This document shows, piece after piece, positions 12,146 to 23,911 of a stretch of DNA of 64,000 nucleotides. How positions within the stretch are numbered: the first letter of the stretch is position 1; each line of letters starts with the position of its first letter. The notes under the pieces were generated by a model. That model saw only the letters and a program-made list of their open reading frames with translations. It was not told where the DNA came from and made no database searches. Made by a program: the position numbers and the translations under genes. Origin of the DNA: Podospora bellae-mahoneyi (lineage: Eukaryota; Ascomycota; Sordariomycetes; Sordariales; Podosporaceae); the NCBI RefSeq assembly GCF_035222275.1, contig NC_085882.1:131501-195500 (forward strand), in the 5' to 3' direction.

Positions 12146-13872
12146 GATGATTTTCTCTGCATCACTTTTTCCTTCTGATCATTCCCAAGTCCTGCAGAGC
12201 TGGTGATGCTCTAGTCTGAGAACGAGGACCAAAGCAGACAGCGGACCTCGTCTCCGAGCCTTGCCCGTGTCGCCATTCCCATTCTGGCCATCGACGAGAC
12301 TGAATTCCACTCCCTCATCGGCCTTCCTCGCGGCCGAGTATAACGTCACAATCAATACTGCGACCCCCGCTTGCTAGTCTTGTGATGCCGTGATATCGAC
12401 CAGACTCACCACGGTGGACTTTGTAGCTCAGAATAGTGTCATGGTCAAAATAAGGTTGATTGAAAGGGAAGATCCATGTGAGTTCCGGGGCCGTCAAGTC
12501 CCACTGCTGGCACAGCAATCTACCCCAGAATAGCTTACAGTATCGCTTCCCGGTTTCCATGTGCCCAGAGTCGACTGTGTTGTTATTTTTGTCGACTTTT
12601 TCATCAAAATTAATATCTGCTCACGTCTTGGTGGATTGGCTAACCAGGTGGCTGGACAGTGTCGGACTGTCAGTGTCTGTCAGGATCCGCTTGCGCCGTC
12701 ATGCTGGTCGACGAGGTACGAAGCAACCTGATATTGTTACGGTGCTGTTGTGCCTGGTGCCTCGCAGGACGCCCCCGATGTATCATGTCTGCCCGTTTGG
12801 CGACCTCACAACGGCCTCGCAAGATGCAACGCTCTTGACCTTTACTATTGGTGTTGGACGACACATGGACGCTCTGGGATCCAGCAAGGCTCGCACTTTG
12901 GTAGTCGGTCCGCATACACGGATGTCCCCATCCGACTGGTTCAAGAAGGTCGACCAGAGACACTAGACTGCGGTTTGAAATTGCCTGGGCCGAATCAGAC
13001 TTGTTCTTGGAGAAGCCCCCGGCATCGTGATGCTGGGCCCGGACGTTGAATCGCCAAGGTTCTTGGCCAGATGCCGTGTGTTGGTTCAAGGGTCATGTAA
13101 GGGAACTCGCGATGTTACTGTCACGACATTCTCGTCACCACATTGGCTGGCCCTATCCGGTACCGAGAGAGCCACAATATCGGCCTCGGAAGACCACCCA
13201 CCATCGGAGAATTGGGAATCTAGATGAAAAGGTTAAACTTTGTATGGGGAAACAGGTCTCCAAGCCGCCTATGCTGCCCCCTTTTTTCGGTTTTGTTTTT
13301 CGACCACGTTGAGACAATCGCAGAGCCGCTCAGACCCGGGAAAACTGCGGGTTGATGCCAGCCCAGTGAAAATAAATCAACTGCATGTGAAGCGGGCGAA
13401 GGGTTGGTGGTTCGTGGGTATCATCGCTACCTGTTCTGCAGGGTTCAGTGTCGATGTTTTCATCTGCGGATAAAGTCGAACATGCTCTTGGCGCCTGATT
13501 TTGGTTGTTTCTCCCCGCAAAGTTCGTGCCTTGTACATTCGCCTAGGTGCTATTTCCAACACAGAAGGTGATTCGGGACAGGTCACGGTGCCATTTGCCG
13601 TCTAATTCTGTCTGCAGGTCGCACCCAACCTGGGTCTGGCGTTTGCCCATGCGAACGTCAGGTGTTGTTCTTGGTTGAGAGAGCCTCAAGTTTTATTTCC
13701 TCAGATATACCAAGCTCATTCAAGCGACCTTTGACAAGCCGACATACCCGGAAATTTGTCTGTAGGACCTCAGCATCCGAGGAGGAGAGTAAGTAGCCCT
13801 CTTTTTTGTCTGCTCGCTTTGATAGCCGAGAGGCGGCCGACCTGCCAGAACCGTATACACATACTGATGGGA
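12146..13872. other. Intergenic, no gene seen
   Basis: About 1.7 kb. Several overlapping open frames exist on both strands, but none carries a recognisable motif or a convincing start context. I see no RNA gene. Confidence 0.45.
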
Positions 13873-14952
13873 CTACGACGAGGACAGCAGGTACTCCGCA
13901 ATTTCTGCAAACTCCCTGCCATGTTGCAGCTTCTCTCGCCAGCGCAGTGGTATCGCCTCGGCCCCGTCCCGGGCCCCCAGGAGACCTCCCGCAATGGCGC
14001 CGTTGGTATCCGTATCCCGTCCTACTCTCACAACATCGACGAGAATGTCTTCCAACGACCTCGGGTCAAACATGGCGGCCACAGCAAGCTTGAGGGACTC
14101 GAGCACATAGCCCGAGGCTCCCCGCGGGAGCTCCTCTCGAAAGTTCCTTGCGCTCCTCGGTCCGTGGAGTGCGAAATCATCCAACTTCACCCTATGTCGG
14201 CCCCCCTCCATCGCCCTCTGCACCTTTCCCACCGCACTCTCAACCCGTCCCCCTCCTCTCCCCTCCCTCTTCTCCTTGTCCCCAACACCCTTCAACACCT
14301 CCATGCCGGCCTGCCACGCCTCTTCCGCATTCTTCCCTTCCACCAGAGCCCTCACCAAAGCATTATACACCACACAGCTAACAACACAGCAACTGTCATC
14401 ATGCGTAATAGCCGAAATCCCCATACTCTCCTCCACCATCCCCCCCTTATCCCGTTGAAACAAGGCAGTAGGTACACACCTCATCAGACTCCCATTCCCC
14501 GCCCTCCCCTCCCCCGCCCCCGAGTCGCTCGCATCCCCATACGCCTTGAACGCCATGATCCCCTGCGCCGTGGCCCCCCCAACATCCCTCGGCTTCCTCC
14601 CCTTCACCCTTCCCGGCCAATCCCTACCCTCAAACCAATCAACAAAATACCACGCCGCCCTTTCCACCACCCCCTCCCCTCCCTGCCCTTTTTTGTCGTT
14701 CCTCGCCTCATCATAATAAGCCAGCAACACCGCCCTCGTAAGGTCAGTATCGTCCGTCGCATCCCCCGCCTTCCACCCAAAATGCCCCCCGCCGATGATG
14801 TCTCTCAGAGGGGAGGGGAACTTTTGTCGGATCTCCTCCCAGGACATGAACTCTAGCGTCGCGCCCAGGCTGTCACCTGCGTGGACGCCCAGCAGCGCTC
14901 CCAGCACGCGGGAGGGGTCTCTTTTGTCTTCTTTTTCTGGTGCGGTTGACAT
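13873..14952 (-). CDS. ADP-ribosylglycohydrolase (DraG/ARH family)
   Basis: Single exon, 359 residues from the ATG at 14952; upstream in-frame sequence lacks domain similarity. Metal-site motifs are in family order: GALLGVHAGDSLGA (residues about 18-31), GDATDDTDLTRAVL (about 63-76), GRAGNGSLMRCVP (mid-protein) and GRDTDTNGAIAGGLLGA near residue 315. The DDTD and DTDTN acidic clusters bind the two divalent ions that activate water. The likely reaction is removal of ADP-ribose from proteins or from small ADP-ribosyl compounds. There is no signal peptide, so it is cytosolic or nuclear. A Lys/Glu/Gly-rich low-complexity insertion (residues about 225-245) is unusual. Confidence 0.88.
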   Translation of the reverse strand: MSTAPEKEDKRDPSRVLGALLGVHAGDSLGATLEFMSWEEIRQKFPSPLRDIIGGGHFGWKAGDATDDTDLTRAVLLAYYDEARNDKKGQGGEGVVERAAWYFVDWFEGRDWPGRVKGRKPRDVGGATAQGIMAFKAYGDASDSGAGEGRAGNGSLMRCVPTALFQRDKGGMVEESMGISAITHDDSCCVVSCVVYNALVRALVEGKNAEEAWQAGMEVLKGVGDKEKREGRGGGRVESAVGKVQRAMEGGRHRVKLDDFALHGPRSARNFREELPRGASGYVLESLKLAVAAMFDPRSLEDILVDVVRVGRDTDTNGAIAGGLLGARDGAEAIPLRWREKLQHGREFAEIAEYLLSSS

Positions 14953-15327
14953 GATATTGAGAGTGGATAATCTCGGAGATAAACTGTTTGCGGTGGTGAT
15001 CGACAATGACGGAGATAGTGATGATAAGATAGCTAGGTAGGCTCTCGGTGGTGATGATTGCTGCGGAAGGTGCAGTTCCGTTGATTGGAAAAGGGAAGAT
15101 AGAAAATCAGGGACCAAACGGTGAAGCGGGGTATATGTCTACCTCTCTTGGCTGGCTTGCGTAAATGGTTGCCTCACATCAACGCCTCAGGCATCCCCTC
15201 CCCCAACACACCGAGCTCGCACAAAGCATACCGTTGAAGGCTTTTTAGTTCAAATCCATCATTACGTTGTCATCATTTTCATTAAAAGAATAAAAAAAAG
15301 AAGAGCTTTTGGCTATGCGATGTCGGT
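14953..15327. other. Intergenic, no gene seen
   Basis: About 375 bases: promoter of the minus-strand ADP-ribosylglycohydrolase and 3' end of the SulP gene. A short A-rich tract near 15290 could serve the SulP 3' UTR. No coding signal. Confidence 0.4.
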
Positions 15328-17734
15328 TCAGTTGAGCACGCCCTCTCCTCCCTCTTCAACCTCGCTCAACTTGAGTGCTTCGGACACATCATTCACAAAG
15401 TGGTCCTCTCCCCCTGCCAGGTCCATAATCCCGCTACGAATCAGTGTCCTGCCCACCTTGGAATCCCGCGATGGCACCCGGCTGAAGAAGATTCTGACGC
15501 CCCTCTGGCGGTAGTCTCTGACAATCTCCTCCAAGACCTGCGCACCGCTCCCATCCAGGCCCGTGACGCCGTGAATGTCAAAGATGATATTTCTGTTGGA
15601 GTCTTCCCTGCGCAGTCTGGGCAGGGCAGGATGTGCCATGCTAGTCCCGTACAGCTCCAGCCGCCGCAGTCTTGTCTTGAGCTCACCCGTGTTGGCAAAA
15701 GTTAAAGGTTCTGGGATCTTGACGATCAGGCATCCCTCAATAAACTCCAATCTGTCCGGATTGGCCTCGGCGTTCTCGAACCGGTTGGTGCCCGGAATGC
15801 GACCGAGGATCTGGATGCGTGGGCGCGTGGCATGCCGGATGACTTGCAGGAGTGATAAGAAGACGCCAATGGCCATGCCGAACGTCAGGCTAAAGAATAT
15901 GGTGGTCAGGAGGATGGTGAGCATGAGGCCCAGCTCGTTCCACGCGTGGATCTTGAGAAAGAAGGAGATGTCGTGAGGGCATTCCTCGATCAGTGACCAC
16001 GCAACGACCGAGATCAGGGATGAAAGGACTGGTTTCTGCAAAACACTCGTCAGCATCTGATCACACGAGAATTTCCATCAAAGCACAAACCGGGAGATAG
16101 TAGAGATAGGGCAAGCAAAAGGTAATGCAGAGCAGTGTCAGGCCGCTCAGGATGATGGACGACATGGGTGTTCTCCCACCGGTCGACCTGTTCACCTTGC
16201 TCCTGCCATAGCCGCCAAACCCAGGCAAGCTCATGAAGCACCCGCCAACGATATTGGCGACGCCCAACGCAACGAGCTCCCGGTTGGGACTGAGCTGGAT
16301 CTCCGCGAACGACGCTCCGCCCAGACTCTTTGCGGCAACAGACGACTCGAAGAAACCCAGCAGAGCAATCAGGAAGGCGGTGCTGGTGGCTTCGCGGATA
16401 TACACCATGTTGGACCACTTGAACGGCCAGCGGAAAGTGAACGAGTGCCCACTTGCTGCCTCGACCTTGCCCAGGACAGCAACACCGGCCTTGTCCCATT
16501 CAAAATAGTACGTCAAAAAGGCCGACAGAACCACCACCAGGAACCGATCTGGAATGTAGGCCACCCCCGGATATCGGGGCTGCAGTCTCCTTTTGATCTC
16601 ACGGCAGACCATGATGACAACAAAGCTCGTAGCAGCCACAGTGAACGTCAGCGTGTGCGCCTTGTCCAAGTTCCCGAGGATAAACCACAGTTTGTCAACA
16701 CTGCTCGCGTGTCCAACACGCGCCTCCTCCGCCAGCTTCTGCAACCCCAGCTCGGGGATCAGCTGGTCAACCGCAATCACGGCACCAATGGCACTGATAA
16801 AGCCCCGAAGGAACGGCCTCGATAGCACACTATCCAAAAACCCGAGCCTCGCCACGCCGGCAATCAGCACCATCGCCCCCGCCAGCCCGGCCACAATGCC
16901 ACAAATCCTCGCATGCAAAATCGCATCATTGTCCCCTCCCTCCCCCTTATCCACGCTCCCCTTGATCACCGTCCCCACAAGCAGCGACCCCGCGGCCTCG
17001 GGCCCGATAACCATCGCTGGACAGCTCCCCAAAAGCGCGTATATGAACGGGTTGAAAACAAACGAATACAACCCATTGATGGGCGGGACATGGGCCAGAT
17101 TGTCCGCCAGCGACAGCGCCATGGGGACGTACATGCCCGCCACCGTCAGCGCGGCCACAAAGTCGCCCTTGAAGTAGCTCCAGCTGTACTCCCTGGCCCA
17201 GACCAGCACAGGCATGTAATACGACATGTACATGAGCGCATTGTCCCGGATGCCGTGCCGCTCAGCAAGATCCCTACTCGTGCTCATCTTTTTGCTGCGC
17301 ATCCTCGCCGCCCATGTTTTTGGCCTGCGCTGCCGTGGTGCATTGTTTTGCCCCTCTGCCGGGGCGGAAGCACCACCCATTGCCGGCTCGGCTTCGCTTT
17401 CGGATTGAGCTGCGCTGTCGCCGTCTCTGGCACTGCCACTGCCACCGAGGAACGACCGGGGGCTTGTCGGGCGAGGGGAGAAGGTGCCGTGGTCGCAGGG
17501 GCCGTCGTGGGCGTGTTCGTGTTCCCTGAAGTCGAGGGCCGAGTCGAGGAGGGAGGTCGCTTCGGTGGGGTTTGGGCGGCTCGGGCCGGCCGAGTGTCTC
17601 CGGTCAAAGTAGCCGGTACCGGGCTGGTCGGGGGAGGAGGACAAGCCCGAGTCGATGGATCCGTACGATCCGGCTGTGATGCTCTGGCGCAGGCCGCTCG
17701 GATTCGTCGGCGCGTGAGGATTGCCCGCCGCCAT
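15328..17734 (-). CDS. SulP/SLC26-type anion transporter with STAS domain
   Basis: Two exons: 17734-16091 and 16035-15328, joined as YYLP-KPVLSSL; product 783 residues. About 160 N-terminal residues are hydrophilic and Ser/Pro-rich, probably cytosolic and disordered. The membrane domain starts near SYFKGDFVAALTVAGMYVP, with the SulP signature region (NGLYSFVFNPFIYALLGSC, VIGPEAAGSLLVG). The last about 150 residues form a STAS domain (LIVKIPEPLTFANTGELK, then IIFDIHGVTGLDGSGAQVL), which usually sits in the cytosol and regulates transport. The family carries sulfate, other oxyanions, or (in some fungal vacuolar members) other solutes; I cannot assign the substrate. The downstream modin-like gene is on the same strand. 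Confidence 0.87.
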
Positions 17735-18166
17735 GTTCGTCCGTCTAACAGAGCAGAGGGGTGAACAGACAGGGAGGGTTTGGTGAGTGTTATTGGGCCA
17801 TCAATTATGATGTTGGAAGAGTGGAGGAGCGGTCAGGCCAGGGCTGGCTGGACAAAAGAACTGTCCCCGCGGAGCCTAGGCCAAACGTAATAGCGTCTCA
17901 AAAAAATGCAACGGGAGGCTTTGCGAATTGAGAGGCGAGGCAGGCCATAGGGAAGCTTGGGGCGCGCGTGTGAGGTTACTCTACGGAGTATCCCGTATGC
18001 GTTTATCCAGTGCTGGGAGCTGGGTGACCCCGCAGTGTCGGTGGGTTTCAGGTCTGCGCAGCCAATCAAAGAAAAAGGGTTGCCAATTGCCAAGGCCCCG
18101 TTTGCTCGCAAGCTTGATTACCTTGTTACATAACTCACGATGTATCATCCCATTAATCCGGTACTG
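17735..18166. other. Intergenic: SulP promoter region
   Basis: About 430 bases between the SulP start and the stop of the next minus-strand gene. No motif stands out. Confidence 0.4.
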
Positions 18167-20269
18167 TCATACAATAAACACACTCAGCCGACTGCCCATC
18201 AGCTCGCTCTTGGGAAGCTGCACATCCTTCTTGTCAAAGTCATGTAGCAGCAGCCAGCAGATCATCCTAAACACCAGCGCAAACCAGATGGTGTTCCTCC
18301 TGATCTCCGTATTCGTCAGTCCGTGCTTCCTCCATGTTTCCGCCCTGCTCGGGGTGGGCGGTAGCCTGCCATTGCTGAACGTCCCTGTGGCCCTCCTCGA
18401 GTTTATCCCGAGTGTCGGCGGCCTGGGTGAGGAGTGTGTCGTCGTGTTTCCGGTGCCATCCTCACTCATGGTCCCCATTGTCTGCGCCGTTGTAGTCTGC
18501 TGCAGCCCCACCAAACCAAGCCCGTCGTACCCGGGCTCGGAGTAGTGAATATCCTTGGAGGCTTGGGCAGCCTCCTGGTCATAATGCTGGTTTGTGTCGT
18601 CAAGGCTGACGGCCCTGATGCGGATATCGTCAAAGTAGTGCTTGATCAAAGCCGCCTCGCGCTTCTCGTGTGGTGTCTTGAGTAGATCGTCAAAGGACAC
18701 ATCGCCTGTTGCGCCTTCGTCGGTCGGTATCGGTGGGAACAGGAGGGGTTGCGCCGGTGTGCCTGGTGCTGATGCTGCCATTGGGAGGTGAGTTGGTCTC
18801 CCGGTAGGCGGCGGGGCGGCAGCTGTTGGGTTGTATTCCGCCCAGTCGATGTCTCGTTGAGAGGTGTTGATTGCCAGCAGAACCTCCTGGACATGACGGC
18901 GGAGGACGTCGAGCACGACATCTTTGGACGTCTTGTTCAGGATGCTGTCACCGACCTCGTCAATGGCCTCGTGCAGATCATTGAGGCACTTGGGCGAGTA
19001 TTCTCCGTCACGTTTGGGAAGCTCTTCTTCCAGGTCGCTGGCCAGTCTGTCAATGTTGGCGAGTTCGGTTGGGGGTGTGTATTTTGGCCCCTGGTCTGTG
19101 TTGATCTCAAAGTTCAGCCTCTTGCGGAACTCGCTCAGCAGGCGCCGGGGCGAAAAGGCCTGCTTGTTCAGAGCGAATGCCACGGGGTTGGGCAGATAAG
19201 TGAATGGCCGATCCTTGATGTGAAATGGCCTTGCCAGCATGGCCAAGACTTCAAAGACAACAGGAAACAAATGCACATGCTTCTTTGTTTCGTCCGAGTA
19301 GCACTGCGTCGTGTATTCGTTGCACCGGATCAGGTTGAGCGTCTCGGCAATCTCGGTACGGCTCCCCAGCTGCAGCGTCTTGAGATCTTTCTGCTCGTTG
19401 ATGGGCGCTTTCCAATTCCTGTCGTCCTTCTTGTCCCGATAAAAGGTCGGGACGTTCCCAAAACTGAGCTCTTTGACCTCAGATGTCGGTATCACCCTGT
19501 TCTTCTCGAACCTCGGCCAGCCGGGCTTCTCGAACGTGAACACCAGACCAAAGTCATGGACCCTGTTCCCGAGCACACTATACCCGTTCCCCTCGGCGCG
19601 GTACTTGTTGTTGTCACGGTCAAACTCCTTCCAGTATATCCCAAGCACGGCGCAGAGCTCGATGATATGACAAATCGCCGTCGTCGCGTAAGGCCTCTTC
19701 ACAGCAGGATGCTTGTCAAAACTCCTCCTCATCGGCTGAATAGCCACCGCCAGCGACACCGGCCCCTCATACGGAAGAGTGACAGGGCTTCGCGTGCCGC
19801 TCTCCGTCGCAAACTTCCTCCACTCGTTCGCCTCCCATTGCTTCGAGTCCCGCTCCATCATCTGCGCTGCCTCGATGGCCAAGATCCACGTCGCCAGCTC
19901 GTTCTTGTGCGTGTGGACCCGCTCCCTCAGATCGTTGGTCGGCAGCTCAACTCTGGTCTTTTCACAGCTCTCGCGCGTGCCGTCCACGTACCAAATCTCC
20001 TTGTCGTCGATGGGACCCCTCGTGTTGTTGCTGGCAGCCATGAAGATGATGGGCGCCTCGTACTGCACCTCGCCCCGGAACCACCTGAAGCTGATCTTGG
20101 CGTGTTCTGCCCATTTTCCCAAGACCTCTCTGTCGCGAATCGAGAGACCGTTGATCCTCCCAATGACGGCTTGAACATACTGCAATATTACGCCAAGCAA
20201 GGCGAAAAGTGAGATGACCAGGGCGGCAATGGCCACCTTTTCCTCCACGGTGAGATCGTTGTCGCTCAT
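18167..20269 (-). CDS. Modin-like protein
   Basis: Single exon, 700 residues from the ATG at 20269 (MSDNDLTVEEKVAIAALV); this start places a predicted membrane helix (VAIAALVISLFALLGVILQYVQ) at residues about 11-35. A following segment reads YEAPIIFMAASNNTRGPIDD and resembles proteins annotated 'modin' in filamentous fungi. Motifs such as HKNELATWILAIEAAQMME and VSLAVAIQPMRRSFD support the family. The C-terminal third is Pro/Thr-rich and disordered. The biochemical role is unknown. The name probably traces to a Podospora incompatibility-suppressor product, but I am recalling that and cannot verify it. Confidence 0.65.
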   Translation of the reverse strand: MSDNDLTVEEKVAIAALVISLFALLGVILQYVQAVIGRINGLSIRDREVLGKWAEHAKISFRWFRGEVQYEAPIIFMAASNNTRGPIDDKEIWYVDGTRESCEKTRVELPTNDLRERVHTHKNELATWILAIEAAQMMERDSKQWEANEWRKFATESGTRSPVTLPYEGPVSLAVAIQPMRRSFDKHPAVKRPYATTAICHIIELCAVLGIYWKEFDRDNNKYRAEGNGYSVLGNRVHDFGLVFTFEKPGWPRFEKNRVIPTSEVKELSFGNVPTFYRDKKDDRNWKAPINEQKDLKTLQLGSRTEIAETLNLIRCNEYTTQCYSDETKKHVHLFPVVFEVLAMLARPFHIKDRPFTYLPNPVAFALNKQAFSPRRLLSEFRKRLNFEINTDQGPKYTPPTELANIDRLASDLEEELPKRDGEYSPKCLNDLHEAIDEVGDSILNKTSKDVVLDVLRRHVQEVLLAINTSQRDIDWAEYNPTAAAPPPTGRPTHLPMAASAPGTPAQPLLFPPIPTDEGATGDVSFDDLLKTPHEKREAALIKHYFDDIRIRAVSLDDTNQHYDQEAAQASKDIHYSEPGYDGLGLVGLQQTTTAQTMGTMSEDGTGNTTTHSSPRPPTLGINSRRATGTFSNGRLPPTPSRAETWRKHGLTNTEIRRNTIWFALVFRMICWLLLHDFDKKDVQLPKSELMGSRLSVFIV

Positions 20270-20727
20270 CTCTGGCGCTTCATGGATGGGTGAGTGAAGC
20301 AGACTATTTTGACGAGGCTGGGAGCAGGAGGTGATGAGGGGCGAGTGCGCGTAACCCGGCGGCTGAGCACTCTTGTCCCAACTTCCATGCAGCCACTCGC
20401 CTCTCTCCCTCAATTGGGATTCGCGTCAAAATTTGGGCAAATGCTTGGTTGGACCTTGAATATTCTGACGGGTCTGCGCCGCTGCACTGCATCGTCGATC
20501 GTAAACAATCACGAAAAAGCCAGCAGATGTCTCTAATATTACGGGGTGTTATATCTATGGGTATACCGTACTAAACAGAACAGAACAGAAACCCCAACCC
20601 AGCTCACCAAACGCCGAGCTTTCCCTTATTCCATGTCCGTCACAACGTCGCTCGTCGTGACCTCATTAGTAAAACAATGCAAAAGTCCAAAAGGAACATA
20701 CTACAAACAAGGTAACACGAGAACGCA
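20270..20727. other. Intergenic, no gene seen
   Basis: About 460 bases upstream of the modin-like gene and downstream of the ATRIP-like gene. No distinctive element. Confidence 0.4.
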
Positions 20728-23361
20728 TCAACCAAACGCCTTGCTCATCTCCTCGCCCTCGACAGGCGTCACCGAAAGCTCAATGAGCTCTCGAGCCAGC
20801 TCAGCCGTCGCCGGGTCGATGCCGGCCTCCAAAACCAGCTCCTCTTCAGCAAAGCAAAGCCTGGCGAGCGTAAGTAGGTATCGCTGGGACCCTCCGTGGG
20901 AGGCTGACAGCTTAGCTCCCATTTGAACCACATCTGCTGTGCGTGGGTGTGTGACCAGCGTGTGGAGCAACTGGATTGCCCGTGCGATGAATCGGGGCAA
21001 CAACGATGCAATCTTCTCTTCCTCACCGTCTTGACCGTCGGGATCATCCGCTTCGGCCTCGTTCGTAAAGCTGCGTATGCCACCTCTCGCCGCCGGATTC
21101 TGAACTATTGCTGGTAACCCGCCATCCAAGTCATATAGTCGGTCAATAGCCCAGCACAACACTGTGACAAGACGCGGGATGACAAATTCGCTCCGGGCCG
21201 CCTGCACCATGCCATACGGACTAGAGGTAAAAATCACCAGCGTTCGCAAAGTCGCGGTCCTCACCTCTAATTCCTTGACGGAACCTTTGGGCGCCCACCT
21301 CGGCGACTCATTTAGAAACAACGACACAGCCTTGATCGTCTCCTTGGACACCTGGTCCAAATCCTTTGCTTTGGAGCGGGCGGTGGATGTCGCCGACACT
21401 GGGCTTGGGATGGGCCCTATGCTGTCGGGCAAAACCGACGTCCACAGCAACGACAGCATCCCATACCAGTCTCGTTCAGGATGTTTGACCGACAGCATGC
21501 GCAGAACAAACTCGGGCTCGACCGTGCGCCAGAACTGAACGAGGGGTGAGTGCTTCGTTGTCTCTGCGGTCTCCTCGGCCCCAGCCTGGCCACGCGCCGG
21601 TGCGGCGCATCCCAGTGCAGCAAGATATAGCAGGGCGAGACACTGGGTAACGTCAATATCAAGACTCAACTGTCGGATTGCAGGGTCGGCGTGGTTGGAC
21701 AAATCCCCATCAGGGCTGTGGTGCCGCTGGAGGGCAATGAGCTGACAGGTCGTTGTACACACTGGGACCAGAGAAGATGTGATGCGGGGCGCTACCACCA
21801 CAGCATTCAAATCAAGCGTGTAAAGCACCAACGATGCTAAATAGTAAATCGGTGCGTGGTAGCGCTCAGATAGACAGCGCTGCCACAAGTCAATCACGAG
21901 CTCGGCAAAGTCGGCCAGCAACAGAAGCGGCTCCTTGGGGCTGCCCAACCGAGACAGCTTCTGGAAGATAACGGTGGAGAACGTCTGACTGGGATCTGAT
22001 GGGAATGTAAACCTGGAGAAGAGATCGAACGTCGGGGGCTGGTCACGGAGTGCACTGTGATCCAGGACCAGCCTTAAGAACTAGAAAGGAATCATGTGTC
22101 AGTAAATATTGCAGCAGATGGAAGGCGACATGCATCAACTTACGTCATACGGAAGAGCGTTGGCAGTCGATATGATGATCGTGGGTGTTATTACTTCACG
22201 AGTCGCCCCACGATCTGGTCCAAGTGCGTTCTCATCCACCTCGAGGCCATGTTTCGGGCTAGCAAAGACGTGCCCGCGCTTCCTCTTCCCACCCTTGGAA
22301 GGCGTACGCTCGCCAGCAGGTGGGATGGTGGGAATTGCATCCTTCCTCCGAGAGCCTTTGGTAGGGCTTGATACGACTTCCACATCGTTGAATCCATCGG
22401 CCTGCCCCCAAAACTTGTTGTTCTTTTTGGGTGTGGATGCGCCGTCCTTCTTTTTGCTCTTTCCTCGTCCTAAGCCCTCTCTAAGATCCTGCTGGGCAAA
22501 CTGAAGCTCAGTGGTAACATTGCGAGTTGTTGCCCGGAAGTCGTTCAGTTCCCGCTCATGTTTTGCCAATGTCTCCTCGTGTAATTTCCTCAAACGTGCA
22601 ACCTCGGAATCACGGTCGTTCTGTATCTTGTCGTACTTTGATCGGATGATGAGGGCCTCCCCTCTGGCGGTTGCAAGCTCCGACTGGGCGGCAGCGAGCT
22701 GGGACTGGAGCTGGGCAATAATGTCACCTTGCGGCCCTGGCTCAGCCGACTGGCCTGCGTGGGACGGCTGTACCGAGTAGGGCCTTGGGACGGGAGGAAC
22801 AGGCGGTCGGGCAAATTGGGATTGAGTCGGCGCATGTTGTGGGCGCGGTGGCGGGAGCGGACGGGCAGGCGGGACAGGTCGCAGAGAGGGCGGTGCGTGG
22901 TAAGGGATTGGGCGAGAGGATGGCACTTGGGGATATTTGGGAGGCGGGGGATAGACTGGCCGGGCTGTAGGAAGTGGTATATGCTGATTCCACCGTTGGG
23001 TGTTGGCGAGATTGGCATTCAGTCGGGCCTGCTGGACGGGAAGCGACTTGGTGGCCCACGAATTGGTCTGCTTGGGTCCGCCAGGCTGGGATTGCTGGGC
23101 AATCTCCTCAAAGACAACGGTGTCGTCGAGGTCGTCATCTTCGTCGAGACCGTAACTGTCCTGCTGAACATGCTGCTGCTGCAACTGCGGCTGTGGCTGC
23201 GGTTGGTGGTGCTGGTGCTGGTGTGTAAGAGGTGGTGGACGTTGTGAGACCTGGGCCTGGGCCTGGACCTGTGTCAGTTGAATGGCATTCTCCTCGAGCT
23301 TCTGGAGGTCGCTTTCGTCGATCTGGTCCAGGAAGTCTTCGTCGGAAAAGTCATCATCCAT
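20728..23361 (-). CDS. Rad26/UvsD/ATRIP-type DNA-damage checkpoint protein
   Basis: Two exons: 23361-22144 and 22080-20728, donor GTAAGT and acceptor TTTCTAG; product 856 residues. The N terminus is acidic (MDDDFSDEDFLDQIDESDL...) and leads into Gln/Pro-rich low complexity. A coiled coil follows at residues about 220-310 (IIAQLQSQLAAAQSELATAR, then heptads to RNVTTELQFAQQDL) and a basic segment (SKKKDGASTPKKNNKFWGQ). The C-terminal 550 residues are helical, repeat-like and fit the fungal Rad26 family. Such proteins recruit the ATR/Mec1 kinase to RPA-coated single-stranded DNA. The homologues I know are Aspergillus UvsD and S. pombe Rad26. It is divergent from the CDP-DAG synthase gene with 550 bases between starts. 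The assignment rests on architecture and motif style. Confidence 0.72.
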
Positions 23362-23911
23362 GGCCGTCGGTTGTTCGGTTCAAGGTTGCGATTGTGCATA
23401 CCCGTGCCATGCCTCTCAAGCCCGCGCTTAGGTCGAGTCGGATGTTTCTACGGTTGAGGTGGACGTCACTTGCGCCAGACGCGTTTATTAGAGTTGGACT
23501 TGACCTCTGTCAGCCGAGGAACGCGTTGGAGTGATTACCTAATCCACCTAACCGTTGGGAGACCCCCACTGTGCCGGCCAAGACGGACTTGACGTAGTAC
23601 CCCAGTTCCCGGGCAGACCTCGAAATTTCCACTCAAGCAGGACAAACACCAAACCAACAAACCCACTTCAGTCCACCGACGCTGCTCCCGTATGTTGTCG
23701 CAAAGCGCCCCTTGTCTTACTGCCTGTGCTAACATCGTCGTCGCGCTCCCCCGCAAAGAGCTCCTCGCTTCCCTCCCATCTGAGCTGAGGCCACTGTCCT
23801 CCTTTGCGCCGTCCTGCCAAATACCGATTCGTCCGATTCCGAACCCCTCGGGGACCTGACGTTGCCTGTCGTTCGGGGCCAAACGCATAGACACCCCATA
23901 CCTCGCCCATC
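23362..23911. promoter_or_regulatory. Shared divergent promoter (ATRIP-like gene / CDS1)
   Basis: Exactly 550 bases separate the two start codons, so regulatory sequence is likely shared or interleaved. No TATA box is evident, as usual for housekeeping genes. Confidence 0.5.

Noticed and set aside
13756-14856. 366-codon plus-strand frame
   Set aside because: Antisense to the ADP-ribosylglycohydrolase gene; His/Pro-rich low-complexity text with no motif.
18788-20212. 474-codon plus-strand frame
   Set aside because: Antisense to the modin-like gene; no recognisable domain.
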